NCBI GenBank assembly: GCA_022451065.1
Contig: JAKUOU010000031.1
Coordinates: forward strand, 1 to 36,252
Direction: 5' to 3'
Source of the DNA: Pedosphaera sp.
GTDB lineage: Bacteria > Verrucomicrobiota > Verrucomicrobiia > Limisphaerales > UBA1096
Length of the DNA: 36,252 nucleotides
The notes under the pieces were generated by a model, which was not told where the DNA came from, ran no database searches, and was given only the letters and a program-made list of their open reading frames with translations. Shown here piece after piece: positions 23,111 to 31,990 of this stretch (position 1 is the first letter of the stretch; each line of letters begins with the position of its first letter). Both the position numbers and the translations under genes were made by a program.

Positions 23111-24574
23111 CTATACCAGCGCGTCATGGATCACGTTGCCGTGGACGTCTGTCAATCGAAAGTCTCGGCCTTGGAATCTGAAAGTCAGCCGTTTGTGATC
23201 CAGTCCCAACAGATGCATCACTGTCGCGTGCAGGTCGTGCACGTGGCACTCCTGATCGATCGCGCCAAACCCGAACTCATCCGTCTCGCCAACGATGTTA
23301 CCGGGCTTGATGCCGCCGCCAGCCATCCACATGGTGAATGCGTCGATATGATGATTGCGTCCCTTGGTCTGCCGCGCCTCACTCATCGGTGTGCGGCCAA
23401 ACTCGCCGCCCCAGATCACCAGCGTGTCGTCGAGCATTCCGTGCGCCTTGAGATCCTTCACCAGCGCCGCGCTGGCCTGATCGACATCATGTGTCACTTT
23501 GTCGAAATCCTTGGTCAGAGTCTCTCCCGGGCCGCCGTGGCTGTCCCAGTTCGTGTGGTACAACTGCACAAACCGCGTGCCGCGCTGAATCAAGCGCCGC
23601 GCCAAGAGGCAGTTATTGGCAAAACTCGGTTTACCCGACTCAACACCGTACAGGTTGAGGGTCGCCTTTGATTCTCCAGAAATATCCATCAACTCCGGCG
23701 CGCTGGACTGCATGCGGTACGCCATCTCGTACGAGGCAATACGAGTGTTGATCTCCGGGTCACCAGTTGCCACCAGGCGCTTCAGGTTGAGTTTGTTAAT
23801 GATGTCGATCGAGGCACGTTGACGCTCGCGGCTAATGCCGGCCGGGTTGGCCAGGTTAAGGATCGGGTCGCCCGAGCCCCGTAGCGGCACCCCTTGATAC
23901 GTGGTCGGCAGAAAGCCACTCGCCCAGTTGGCCGCCCCGCCGCGGGGTCCCCGTGAACCGGAGTGCAGCACCACGAATCCCGGCAGACTTTGCGATTCGC
24001 TGCCGATACCATACGTCACCCACGAGCCCATGCTGGGCCGCCCAAAAATCCCGGTGCCGGTATTCATGAACAGCTTCGCCGGCGCGTGGTTGAACAGGTT
24101 CGTCTTACAGGTGCGAAACATCGTCATCTCGTCGGCAATGCCGGCGATGTGCGGGATGTTCTCGCCGAACCACATGCCACCCTGCCCGTGCTGCTGAAAT
24201 TGTTTCACCGGGCCAAGCAGTTTTTTCTGGTCCTTGAAAGTGCTGTTCATAAAGGCGAACCGCTTGCCCCTGATGAACGACTCGGGGATGTCACCGCCGC
24301 TGCGCCTGGCAAGCTCCGGTTTCCAGTCAAACAACTCCAACTGCGACGGGCCGCCGGCCATGAACATGTAAATAACATTCTTCGCCCTTGGCTGAAAGTG
24401 AGGCTTGCCGGGCTTAAACGGATTCACACTCGCCGCGCTGGCCAAGTCGTCCCCGAGCAGCGAGCCAAGCGCGATCGAGCCCAGGCCCACCGAGCATTGG
24501 CTGAAGAAATGTCGGCGAGTTGTCTGTTGCAAATCCATTTGCTGCGCCTGGCTGTCCATTAAATCGTTCATCAT
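23111..24574 (-). CDS. Tat-exported DUF1501 protein
   Basis: A DUF1501 protein of about 487 residues, a PVC-enriched family related to the alkaline-phosphatase/sulfatase fold, with unknown substrate. The N-terminus carries a twin-arginine signal (TTRRHFFSQCSVGLGSIALG). Family motifs are KNVIYMFMAGGPSQLELFDW, HAPAKLFMNTG, GRPSMGSWVTYGIG, FVQLYHTNWDSHGG, VIWGGEFGRTP and GRNHHIDAFTMWMAGGG. The start at 24574 is chosen because its ATG overlaps the TGA of the upstream gene (ATGA, 24571-24574); the frame extends further up but inside that gene. The two form the standard PVC pair in which a cytochrome/DUF1549/DUF1553 protein precedes a DUF1501 protein, thought to act together outside the cytoplasm. 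Confidence 0.92.
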   Translation of the reverse strand: MMNDLMDSQAQQMDLQQTTRRHFFSQCSVGLGSIALGSLLGDDLASAASVNPFKPGKPHFQPRAKNVIYMFMAGGPSQLELFDWKPELARRSGGDIPESFIRGKRFAFMNSTFKDQKKLLGPVKQFQQHGQGGMWFGENIPHIAGIADEMTMFRTCKTNLFNHAPAKLFMNTGTGIFGRPSMGSWVTYGIGSESQSLPGFVVLHSGSRGPRGGAANWASGFLPTTYQGVPLRGSGDPILNLANPAGISRERQRASIDIINKLNLKRLVATGDPEINTRIASYEMAYRMQSSAPELMDISGESKATLNLYGVESGKPSFANNCLLARRLIQRGTRFVQLYHTNWDSHGGPGETLTKDFDKVTHDVDQASAALVKDLKAHGMLDDTLVIWGGEFGRTPMSEARQTKGRNHHIDAFTMWMAGGGIKPGNIVGETDEFGFGAIDQECHVHDLHATVMHLLGLDHKRLTFRFQGRDFRLTDVHGNVIHDALV

Positions 24575-26916
24575 TCGCGGGTGATCGTTTCGTCGAGGTT
24601 CAGCAACACACGCGCCGCCATCGTCCACGCCGCCAACTCTGCGTTGCTACTGGCTGGCTGCGTCGCTTGGCCAAGAGACCTGGACGTGGCCACCACCGAC
24701 TCAGCCTCAGCGGATTGCACGGCAAACTCGCTGCGCTGGCTCTCGACCAGGCCGGTGAGCAGCCGTAGTTCCTCCGCGTCCGGCTCACGCCCGAGACACA
24801 GCCGATAACCCAGGCGAATGCGTTTCGCCGAACTGTCGGTCTCCGCCATCAGCCGCTTGGCCAGGCCGAGCGCTAACTCGACGAAAGCCGGGTCGTTCAT
24901 AAGCGTCAGCGCCTGAAGCGGCGTGTTAGAGCGGATACGACGCGTGCACGCGGCCAGCCCGGCCGGGGCGTCAAACACCTTCAGCGCCGGGTGCGGTGTG
25001 TTTCGCCAACGGTAGGTGTACGCGGCGCGGCGGAAACGATCCTCACCGCCGCTGGCCTTCCAGGTTTTTCGATGCTGGCCAAGGTCCATGCAGCCATCCG
25101 GCTGCGGCGGGAACACCCCCGGCCCACCCATCTTCGCGCTAAGCAACCCGCTCGAGGCGAGCGCAACGTCGCGCACCACCTCAGCATCCAGGCGAAAGCG
25201 CGCCTGCCGGCCGAGCCACTTATTGTAAGGGTCAACACGCTCCAAATCCGCGCGGCGCAGTGATGCCTGCCGGTACGTCGCCGAGGTGACGATCAGCCGG
25301 TGAATCTGTTTCTGGCTCCAGCCGTTCTCCATGAATTCCACCGCCAACCAGTCGAGCAGTGCCGGGTGCGTCGGCGGGGTGCCCTGCGAGCCGAAGTCAT
25401 TCTCCGTCTGCACGATGCCACGCCCGAAAAAGTGCTGCCACATGCGATTGACAGCCACGCGCGCCAGAAGTGGATTGTTGCGATCAGCAACCCAGCGGGC
25501 GAAGCCCAGCCGATCCCCGTTTGCCTTGGCCAGGCGGTGCAGCACCGACGGCGTTCCGGGTTGCATCACCTCGGCCGGGCGGGTGAAATCGCCCTCTACA
25601 AAACGATGAGTCGTACGCGGCTTTCCACGTCTGGCCATGACTAGGGTCGTCGCCGCGGCTGGTCGCGCCTTTTTCAGCTTAGCCAGGTTGGCCTCGAGCG
25701 GCTTGCGCTTGGCGTCCTCCTTGCCATGACCTTTCAACTCCGCCTCAAGCTGCTTCACGCGAATGTCGTGCTGCACGCGCCTTGCCATGACATCAGCCGT
25801 TGGCGCCTCGATGCGCGGCTCATCGGCGTTGTTGAAAAACGCAAACAACCGGTAATACTCGAGCTGCGAAATGGGATCGAACTTGTGGTCGTGGCACTGC
25901 GCGCAGCCAAGAGTCAGTCCGAACATCACCTCGCCGGTCGTGGCGATGCGGTCAAAAATCGAGTCGATTCGGAATTGCTCCTTGTCCACTCCGCCCTCGG
26001 TGTTGATCTGTGTGTTACGGTGAAACCCGGTGGCGATCCGCTGGGCCAGGGTCGCGCCCGGCAACAGGTCGCCGGCGAGCTGCTCGACGACAAACTGATC
26101 GAACGATAAGTCGCGGTTCGTAGCGTCGATCACCCAGTCCCGATACGGCCACATCGACCGCCCGGCATCGTGGCTGTAGCCGTCGGAGTCCGCGTAGCGC
26201 GCCATGTCCAACCAATGGCGCCCCCAGCGCTCGCCGTAGTGCGGCGACTGCAACAACCCGTCCACCACCCTTTCGAATGCGTCCGGACTTTTGTCCGAGA
26301 CAAACGCAGTGATCTGAGCCGGGGCCGGTGGTAGGCCGGTCAGATCGAGACTCACGCGGCGCAGCAGCGTCGCCTTGGGCGCCTGCAATGACGGGACAAC
26401 ACCCGACTCCACCTGCCTGGCGGCGACAAAAACATCAACCGCGTTTTTCGCCCATGCACTCCGGTCGGCAGCCAGGCTTGGCGGCGGTTGGCGAACCGGT
26501 CTATTAAACGCCCAATGCCGGTTATACTCGCCGCCGGCCATGACCCATTCACTCAGCAATTTCACCTGCTCCGGGGTCAGTCGGCTATTTGCCTCTGGTG
26601 GAGGCATCCGCGTGTCAGGATCTGTGGACGTGATCCGCACCAGCAACTCGCTCTTGGCTAAATCCGCAGGATCGACAGCTCGCACGCCGTCGCGCGACTG
26701 AGTCGCACCTTCAAGTGTGTCAAGACGCAGACCAGCCTTGCGCTTGGCCGCATCCGGCCCGTGGCATTGGAAACAGTTTCCAGAAAGCACCGGTCGAATA
26801 TCCCGATTGAAATCGATCTTCACCGCCCCCGGATTAGCCAAGCCGACAGCCAACGCGCCGACCAAGGCGATCGACTTGGCCAAGCGGCGATAATTCAACG
26901 GAATGAATGGACTCAC
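24571..26916 (-). CDS. PSCyt1-DUF1549-DUF1553 secreted cytochrome protein
   Basis: A 781-residue exported protein with the three-part PVC architecture. After an N-terminal signal (LAKSIALVGALAVGLANPG), the PSCyt1 domain has the haem c motif CFQCHG (Cys48, Cys51, His52) and the MPPPEANSRLTPEQ segment with the likely axial Met. DUF1549 follows, with LLRRVSLDLTGLPPAP, HYGERWGRHWLDMARYADSD and CAQCHDHKFDPISQ, whose CAQCH may bind a second haem. DUF1553 has LARVAVNRMWQHFFGRGIVQ, FGSQGTPPTHPALLDWLA and NTPLQALTLMNDPAFVE. The start is GTG at 26916. It overlaps the DUF1501 gene by ATGA. Such pairs are often near sulfatases and sugar hydrolases, and a role in oxidising polysaccharide-derived material is suspected but not shown. 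Confidence 0.93.
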   Translation of the reverse strand: MSPFIPLNYRRLAKSIALVGALAVGLANPGAVKIDFNRDIRPVLSGNCFQCHGPDAAKRKAGLRLDTLEGATQSRDGVRAVDPADLAKSELLVRITSTDPDTRMPPPEANSRLTPEQVKLLSEWVMAGGEYNRHWAFNRPVRQPPPSLAADRSAWAKNAVDVFVAARQVESGVVPSLQAPKATLLRRVSLDLTGLPPAPAQITAFVSDKSPDAFERVVDGLLQSPHYGERWGRHWLDMARYADSDGYSHDAGRSMWPYRDWVIDATNRDLSFDQFVVEQLAGDLLPGATLAQRIATGFHRNTQINTEGGVDKEQFRIDSIFDRIATTGEVMFGLTLGCAQCHDHKFDPISQLEYYRLFAFFNNADEPRIEAPTADVMARRVQHDIRVKQLEAELKGHGKEDAKRKPLEANLAKLKKARPAAATTLVMARRGKPRTTHRFVEGDFTRPAEVMQPGTPSVLHRLAKANGDRLGFARWVADRNNPLLARVAVNRMWQHFFGRGIVQTENDFGSQGTPPTHPALLDWLAVEFMENGWSQKQIHRLIVTSATYRQASLRRADLERVDPYNKWLGRQARFRLDAEVVRDVALASSGLLSAKMGGPGVFPPQPDGCMDLGQHRKTWKASGGEDRFRRAAYTYRWRNTPHPALKVFDAPAGLAACTRRIRSNTPLQALTLMNDPAFVELALGLAKRLMAETDSSAKRIRLGYRLCLGREPDAEELRLLTGLVESQRSEFAVQSAEAESVVATSRSLGQATQPASSNAELAAWTMAARVLLNLDETITRE

Positions 26917-27016
26917 AAAAAAGACGAGACGAATCCTCCAACCCAGCGGCCGGCGGGAACGAATACAATAGTTACTAAGCGCTCCAAGATTGAATTCCTA
27001 AAAAATCTCAAAATGA

Positions 27017-28267
27017 TTAAGCCTCAACTGTAAGCGAGAACCTCTGGATGACGTTGCGGCCGGACTTTCGGAACGGGCGCGGCATCGGCTGGGCGATCCC
27101 TTTAAGGTCAATGGTCCGGCAGCGCACATCGTAACTGCCGGGAGCGATTCCCTTCAGCAACGTGGCCCAGTGCGCAAGCGTGTAGCGCATGGGCCAGTGT
27201 TTCGGTCGGCCGTTCGTGTCAAAAAACCGCACGTTGTCCGGCAGCCTGCCACTGGGCAGGTCTCCGCCCCATTGGGTCGGCGGTGGCAGAATGGTTGCAT
27301 CCCTCCAAGGCGCCTTGGTGAAGTAAGGATCGTTCTCAGGCCACTCGTTGTCTTTCGGGTTGATCCAAATTTGGACCTTGCTCAATCCACCCACACCCAC
27401 CTGTGCCCAGCCAGTTATCGGAACCGGTTCACCGGCCTTGACCTTTTCCGGCTTGAAGTGAAACCGGCTCATGGTTTTCATCCAGCTGTCAATGTCGTTG
27501 TTGGCGTCGGCATAGGTGTCGTTGGCCTGGTAATTGTTGGTGAGCACAACGCTCTTGAGCCACTTGACCGATTTGAAGCCATAGGCATCGGGCACCAGCA
27601 TCCGCACCGGGCCACCCCGTTTGCCGGTGAGCCATTGGCCATTGAGCTTGTAACAGAGGATCACTGGGTTGTCGCCCGGTGGATCCTCAAGCACCCGACC
27701 GATCGGCAGTGAACTCCGGAATATTTGCTCGGGATCCTCATTGTGGTGGCCGTAATAAAACACGCGCCGGATATTAGCCGTCGGTTTCGTGGCCCAAATG
27801 ACGTTGCGCAGCGGCACCCCCTCCCACAAGCCCATGCCCAGCGGCGCACCAATATTGTTGCAGGTCATGATCTTGAGAAACCGCACAGCATGTTTCTCGG
27901 CCAGCTTCATGAGCCCGTTGAAATCCAGCGCGTTGCCCTCAGCCCTTGAGAGCGGGTGGTCCATCTGCGGATCGCTTTTAGGATCCGGGACAACATCAAG
28001 CTTCCAGGTTTCCCTTTCCAAACCAACTTTGAGACGCTTTTCCAAGGGCAGTTGATACGGCAAGGGGTCACCACGCTCGATCGTGCCGAAATCATCCTGC
28101 GGCGTGAAATACTCGAGGTCAGCCGTTGCTTCGTCGATGAGGGATTGATCGGAATCGGCCCAGGCATGGAGCGGTTTCAGAGCAGCAAAACCAACCGCAC
28201 CCAATTGCAGGAAGTAACGCCGAGTCACCTCAAGGTGTTGCCGGTAGAGTTCGCTCGAGAGAGTCAT
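27017..28267 (-). CDS. Tat-exported sulfite-oxidase-family molybdopterin enzyme
   Basis: A 416-residue periplasmic molybdenum enzyme of the sulfite oxidase superfamily. A twin-arginine signal reads VTRRYFLQLGAVGFAALKP. The molybdopterin domain has the metal-binding cysteine in MTCNNIGAPLGMGLWEGVPL (Cys136), followed by KRGGPVRMLVPDAYGFKSVK, a family hallmark. The C-terminal dimerisation domain includes PITGWAQVGVGGLSKVQIWI and a late IQRFSLTVEA strand. The CAGNRR motif of true sulfite oxidases is replaced by CNNIGAP, so the substrate may not be sulfite. ATG 28267 is preferred over the TTG at 28306. It is 100 bp upstream of the cytochrome-bearing PSCyt1 gene on the same strand; no dedicated SorB-type cytochrome is present. 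Confidence 0.88.
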   Translation of the reverse strand: MTLSSELYRQHLEVTRRYFLQLGAVGFAALKPLHAWADSDQSLIDEATADLEYFTPQDDFGTIERGDPLPYQLPLEKRLKVGLERETWKLDVVPDPKSDPQMDHPLSRAEGNALDFNGLMKLAEKHAVRFLKIMTCNNIGAPLGMGLWEGVPLRNVIWATKPTANIRRVFYYGHHNEDPEQIFRSSLPIGRVLEDPPGDNPVILCYKLNGQWLTGKRGGPVRMLVPDAYGFKSVKWLKSVVLTNNYQANDTYADANNDIDSWMKTMSRFHFKPEKVKAGEPVPITGWAQVGVGGLSKVQIWINPKDNEWPENDPYFTKAPWRDATILPPPTQWGGDLPSGRLPDNVRFFDTNGRPKHWPMRYTLAHWATLLKGIAPGSYDVRCRTIDLKGIAQPMPRPFRKSGRNVIQRFSLTVEA

Positions 28268-28442
28268 CGGATGCGCGGAGATTGTGCACTCAACACTGGT
28301 AGACAATCAAGAAAACGCTGGACCAAATAACGGGCCCGTAGACCAGTGCACCCGGCACGCGCCTTGGCTGCCGGACTTTATTTAAAGGAATTGGGGTTGT
28401 TAATTTCCGCCCGATTTTCTAGATTTCTCGCTTATCAGTGTC

Positions 28443-28838
28443 GTGAGGTTATTCCTAAAAAACACCGTCGCAACCTTGATATTTGCGGGGTGCGCATCTC
28501 CTGAACCGACTGCCATCCCAACACCTGGGATGGCCATATGGGCGGCGGCTGAGACGGGGAACAGAGAAATTATCCTCCGGCATTTGGCGGCTGGAACTGA
28601 CCCGGACACCAGAGACAAAAGATACGGAGCATCTCCCCTCCACTGGGCAGCGTGGTGCGGACACCACGATATCGTAAAGTTGATCATCGCGGCCAGAGCC
28701 AATATGAACGCAGTCAACTTCGATGGCGAAACGCCGCTCGATTGCGCGAACAACTTCTCCCAAAACGAAATCGCAGCCCTCCTCCGAGAGCACGGCGCCA
28801 AGACGGCTGATGAACTGAAAACCAAAGCAGCGAAATGA
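28443..28838 (+). CDS. Ankyrin-repeat lipoprotein
   Basis: A 131-residue protein with a lipoprotein signal ([13 protein letters not shown], lipobox Cys near residue 17), then a Pro/Thr-rich spacer and about three ankyrin repeats: [40 protein letters not shown] and [20 protein letters not shown]. Ankyrin repeats bind protein partners. The start is GTG at 28443 with no clear Shine-Dalgarno site; the lipobox reading supports it. The stop overlaps the ATG of the pseudopilin gene (ATGA at 28835-28838), so the pair is probably coupled and the ankyrin protein may act with the pseudopilin at the envelope. Confidence 0.83.
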   Translation: MRLFLKNTVATLIFAGCASPEPTAIPTPGMAIWAAAETGNREIILRHLAAGTDPDTRDKRYGASPLHWAAWCGHHDIVKLIIAARANMNAVNFDGETPLDCANNFSQNEIAALLREHGAKTADELKTKAAK

Positions 28839-29590
28839 ACACAAATACCAAGCGGGCGTTCACGCTCATCGAGCTGCTGGTGGTGATCGCCATCATTGCC
28901 ATCCTGGCGGGGTTGCTGTTGCCAGCCCTGGCCAAAGCGAAGGGGAAGGCCAGGCAGACCCAGTGCCTGGGCAACATGAAACAGATTGGCATCGCGCTGG
29001 TGCTTTACGAGAACGACTTCGAGAAATACCCGCCCAAGGCGTCGCAGGTGCCGGACTTCATGAACAAAGGCAACTCCTACTGGCGAAACAACTGCCTGTA
29101 CGCCATCGCGCCCTACCTCCAAAGACAAGACCGACCCAGTACTGAAGTGTACTCGTGCCCGGATGCGAAAAAACCGGGTGACGCGTCGGACGCCACCAAA
29201 ACCAGTGCCACCAGTTACCTGCCCAACGGAGTAGTAATGGATATGTCAATGGATCGCGTACTTAACCCTTCCCAAGTGGCAATCATTCAGGAAACCGTCC
29301 GGCTAGTAAGCTATACGGCATTACGGCCCTCCTACGGGCCGTCGTTTGGCGGGTGCGGCAAGGGCATGTACACCTACTGGCACCACTCAAGAGGGCCTAA
29401 CTCAGACTGGTACGCCTCCGTGCATTTTAGGGGCGGGAACCTCGTCATGTCCGACGGCCATGCCGAGTATCGCAAGGCATCCGCGCTGCGCGCCAAACAC
29501 TTCGGTCTGACGGACGGCCCCTCGGGAAAAGCAGAGGACACCCAGTCCGCACCTGATAACGCCTGCTACAAGCCTGCCTTCGGATATTGA
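28835..29590 (+). CDS. Type II/IV pseudopilin-like protein (H-X9-DG type)
   Basis: A 251-residue protein with a prepilin N-terminus: a short basic leader, then [20 protein letters not shown], with the GspG-like conserved Glu. It would be cleaved and methylated by a prepilin peptidase. The helix continues [20 protein letters not shown], the typical PVC form, and the C-terminal domain ends in an H-X9-DG-like region ([19 protein letters not shown]). Verrucomicrobia and planctomycetes carry many copies of this family, most of unknown role in surface or secretion structures. The coding start is fixed by the ATGA overlap with the ankyrin gene. There is no terminator in the 130 bp before the convergent oxidoreductase gene. 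Confidence 0.93.
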   Translation: MNTNTKRAFTLIELLVVIAIIAILAGLLLPALAKAKGKARQTQCLGNMKQIGIALVLYENDFEKYPPKASQVPDFMNKGNSYWRNNCLYAIAPYLQRQDRPSTEVYSCPDAKKPGDASDATKTSATSYLPNGVVMDMSMDRVLNPSQVAIIQETVRLVSYTALRPSYGPSFGGCGKGMYTYWHHSRGPNSDWYASVHFRGGNLVMSDGHAEYRKASALRAKHFGLTDGPSGKAEDTQSAPDNACYKPAFGY

Positions 29591-29720
29591 CAACGGAATG
29601 CCAAGCGGCACTTTCTCCTACTTTGCAAACTGGTTGGATACAGGAAAGTAGTTCGTAGTCGACCCAGCCCACGTAGCGTGAATGGTGTCTCCCACTGATC
29701 TATTCGGTCGACCCGCATGC

Positions 29721-30959
29721 TCAACCCTTTGGAGCAATCAAGTAATGATTCGCGTAGCGGTTCCGACATCGAGTCCTTATCGATTCCCGGTCACCAAGCC
29801 ACTGCTCACCTGAAAATCGATCCGCGGCAAGATGTTCCATTTGGTAACGGCTGCGGCCTTGGCATATGAGATCCGCCATCAAAAGGCCCACCGAAGTGCT
29901 CTGGAAAACTCCGCGGCCGTTGAACCCGGTGCAGTGATAAAGCCCTTCGACATCGTGCACCTGACCGCAAAGCGCATGCCCATCGGGAGTGAAAGTCATA
30001 ATGCCCGTTGTGACGCTCATGGGTGTTCGTTCGTTGATGAATGGAAATCGCCGCGATGCCGCCTCAATCAGCAGGGCAACATTGAGGTTGTCCCTTTGAA
30101 TCCGAATTTCCGACATTTGGAAATCCTCAGGTAATGCTTCCATACTGTATTCAACAGGCTCCTGCTCGTAGGAACCGACCAGTATCCCCCCCATCTCAGG
30201 TCTCGAATAAAGGCGGTTGGCCCTGTCCCTTATAGCGGCATCTGTGGGCGCAATCTGCACATCCGAAATGGGTTCCGTGACCAGATAATAATGTCCCAGT
30301 GTAGCAGTCGCCATGGGGGTCTGGGTCAACTCCGCAACGAGATAGGACCACGGGCCGGCCGCGTTGACCACGATAGGGGCAAAAAAAGTTTTGTCGGCAG
30401 TTTGGACACCCTTAACCCTGCCTCCTTCAATCATGATGTCCTCCACGAGCGTATCGGACAATAAAGTGGCCCCTGAATCCCGCGCAATCCTCATGTAACC
30501 GCTCAATAGTTCGCTAGGCGCGAAATGCCCGTCGGTCGGGCAGTAGCAAAACTCAATCAAGTCATCGGCTTGCATGCAAGGCAGCCTACTCTTGGCGAAT
30601 TCCCTGTCCACAAGCTCAATCTCGAAGCCAATTGCTTTTCCCGATTCAACAAAGTCTCTCAACTCCATTGCCCGATCCTCGGTGGAGGCAACGTGAAGTG
30701 ATCCTGTCTTAGTGAAGATTTTCTGGTTGAGTTTTCTCTCCATTTCGCGAACCACCTTGATGCCCTCCATGAGTAGTCGCGTTTCGCTCGGGTTGCTCCT
30801 TAGCTGACCTCCCAGACCGGCTGCCTGGCCCGTTGATCCAGAACCGAATTGAGCTTTATCTAAAACAAGCACACTTCTGCCCCGAAGCGCGAGTTGCATT
30901 GCGGTACTGCAACCCGATGCCCCGCCGCCAATTATTATAACGTCAAAGGCCCTATTCAT
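29721..30959 (-). CDS. FAD-dependent oxidoreductase of the DAO/glycine-sarcosine oxidase family
   Basis: A 412-residue soluble flavoprotein. The dinucleotide-binding motif VIIIGGGASGCSTAMQLALR is at the N-terminus, then VLVLDKAQFGSGSTGQAAG, as in glycine/sarcosine oxidases and D-amino-acid dehydrogenases. A second FAD region is IVVNAAGPWSYLVAEL, and the C-terminus has MTFTPDGHALCGQ and LYHCTGFNGRGV. It likely oxidises an amine or N-methyl amino acid. It lies 75 bp after a pyridine-nucleotide-type flavoprotein gene on the same strand. It has a lower GC content than its neighbours by eye and lacks the iterated palindrome, so it may have joined the pair later. Confidence 0.88.
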   Translation of the reverse strand: MNRAFDVIIIGGGASGCSTAMQLALRGRSVLVLDKAQFGSGSTGQAAGLGGQLRSNPSETRLLMEGIKVVREMERKLNQKIFTKTGSLHVASTEDRAMELRDFVESGKAIGFEIELVDREFAKSRLPCMQADDLIEFCYCPTDGHFAPSELLSGYMRIARDSGATLLSDTLVEDIMIEGGRVKGVQTADKTFFAPIVVNAAGPWSYLVAELTQTPMATATLGHYYLVTEPISDVQIAPTDAAIRDRANRLYSRPEMGGILVGSYEQEPVEYSMEALPEDFQMSEIRIQRDNLNVALLIEAASRRFPFINERTPMSVTTGIMTFTPDGHALCGQVHDVEGLYHCTGFNGRGVFQSTSVGLLMADLICQGRSRYQMEHLAADRFSGEQWLGDRESIRTRCRNRYANHYLIAPKG

Positions 30960-31033
30960 TAATCGTTACGATCTTTATAAAAACTATCCCCAGCAGTTGT
31001 CGTGTTAAGTCGACCTGCCACAAAATCAACACC

Positions 31034-31990
31034 CTACAGAAAACGTGCAACCGACCGAGCCACGCTACAGCCATTGAAGTAGCACCACTGCGCACCGTGA
31101 AAGCCGCCCAGCACATTCCCGGCTGCGAACCAGCCCGGTTGCGACAACGCCTGGCCCTGTGCCAGTTGCAATTGCCTTGATGGCAGATCGACGGCCATAC
31201 CAGCCATCAGTGCCAGTTCGGTGTTGGGCACCAGTTGGCCGCAAATGATTACACCGTCCCCCTGCCACTCCTGGCCGTTACTAGACTCGAGGTGAGTAGG
31301 GGATCCATGGCCTTTTATCTCGACAGTGGAGACGCCTCCGGACCAATCAGGGCGTGTCCAGCGGCGGAAAAATAGTCGCTCAAAAAAACTAGCCTCGGGA
31401 CTTCGTCGTCGGTCGATCATTACTGGCTCGTCGCTGCCCAACGCGCAGAGTTTGGCCGCAGCCGAATAGGCGATCAGGTCCGAGCCCACCACTATCGGCT
31501 TGCGCGCAGGGAGCAATCCGTGACGGTCAAGCCAACCGGTCACGTGCCGCGTGAAACCGACCCGCGCCGTTCGCGAACCTGCAAGCCACCCTTTCTCAGC
31601 AGGTGTTTGTTCCCTGGCACCGGCCGCAAGAACAACAGCATCGGCGACGATATCCTCAAAGCCATCGGGCCCAAGCAGCGTCAATCGTTTTTCGGCGGGA
31701 TAAATCTTGGTGACTTGGGTGTTCAACCGAATCGTGGTGCTGGTTTGCGCCAAGCGCTTCGTCAAGCGCCCAGCTAATTCCTCACCGAACACCACACGAC
31801 CACGAGTCCACTCGACGAACGTCGGCACTCCACCCGGTTTTTTTCGGTAACCCATTGGTGTACCACCAACCTCGCCACGACGCTCGATCAAAACGATCGG
31901 TCCAACACCACGCTTGGCCAAGCCGACGGCCGCGCCGATGCCAGCCGGTCCGCCACCAATGATTGCAACTTTGAAATGCACCTCGCTCAT
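31034..31990 (-). CDS. FAD/NAD(P)-dependent oxidoreductase subunit (HcnB/TM1433-like)
   Basis: A 318-residue flavoprotein with a two-dinucleotide-binding-domain fold. The FAD motif KVAIIGGGPAGIGAAVGLAK opens the protein and GEVGGTPMGY follows. ADAVVLAAGAREQTP and the final GWFAAGNVLGGFHGAQWC are typical of the subunit that transfers electrons in opine oxidase, HcnB-like and TM1433-like complexes. It lacks the C-terminal cysteine-rich BFD-like [2Fe-2S] domain that HcnB-type proteins carry. ATG 31990 is chosen because it overlaps the upstream stop (ATGA, 31987-31990). It probably forms a complex with the upstream GlpA-like protein. A CGCTTGGCCAAGCC copy lies in the FAD motif. Confidence 0.86.
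   Translation of the reverse strand: MSEVHFKVAIIGGGPAGIGAAVGLAKRGVGPIVLIERRGEVGGTPMGYRKKPGGVPTFVEWTRGRVVFGEELAGRLTKRLAQTSTTIRLNTQVTKIYPAEKRLTLLGPDGFEDIVADAVVLAAGAREQTPAEKGWLAGSRTARVGFTRHVTGWLDRHGLLPARKPIVVGSDLIAYSAAAKLCALGSDEPVMIDRRRSPEASFFERLFFRRWTRPDWSGGVSTVEIKGHGSPTHLESSNGQEWQGDGVIICGQLVPNTELALMAGMAVDLPSRQLQLAQGQALSQPGWFAAGNVLGGFHGAQWCYFNGCSVARSVARFL

Noticed and set aside
28400-29128. Minus-strand open frame of 242 codons
   Set aside because: It is antisense to the ankyrin and pseudopilin genes, which have clear domain motifs. Its sequence is a mirror of those codons with no recognisable domain.
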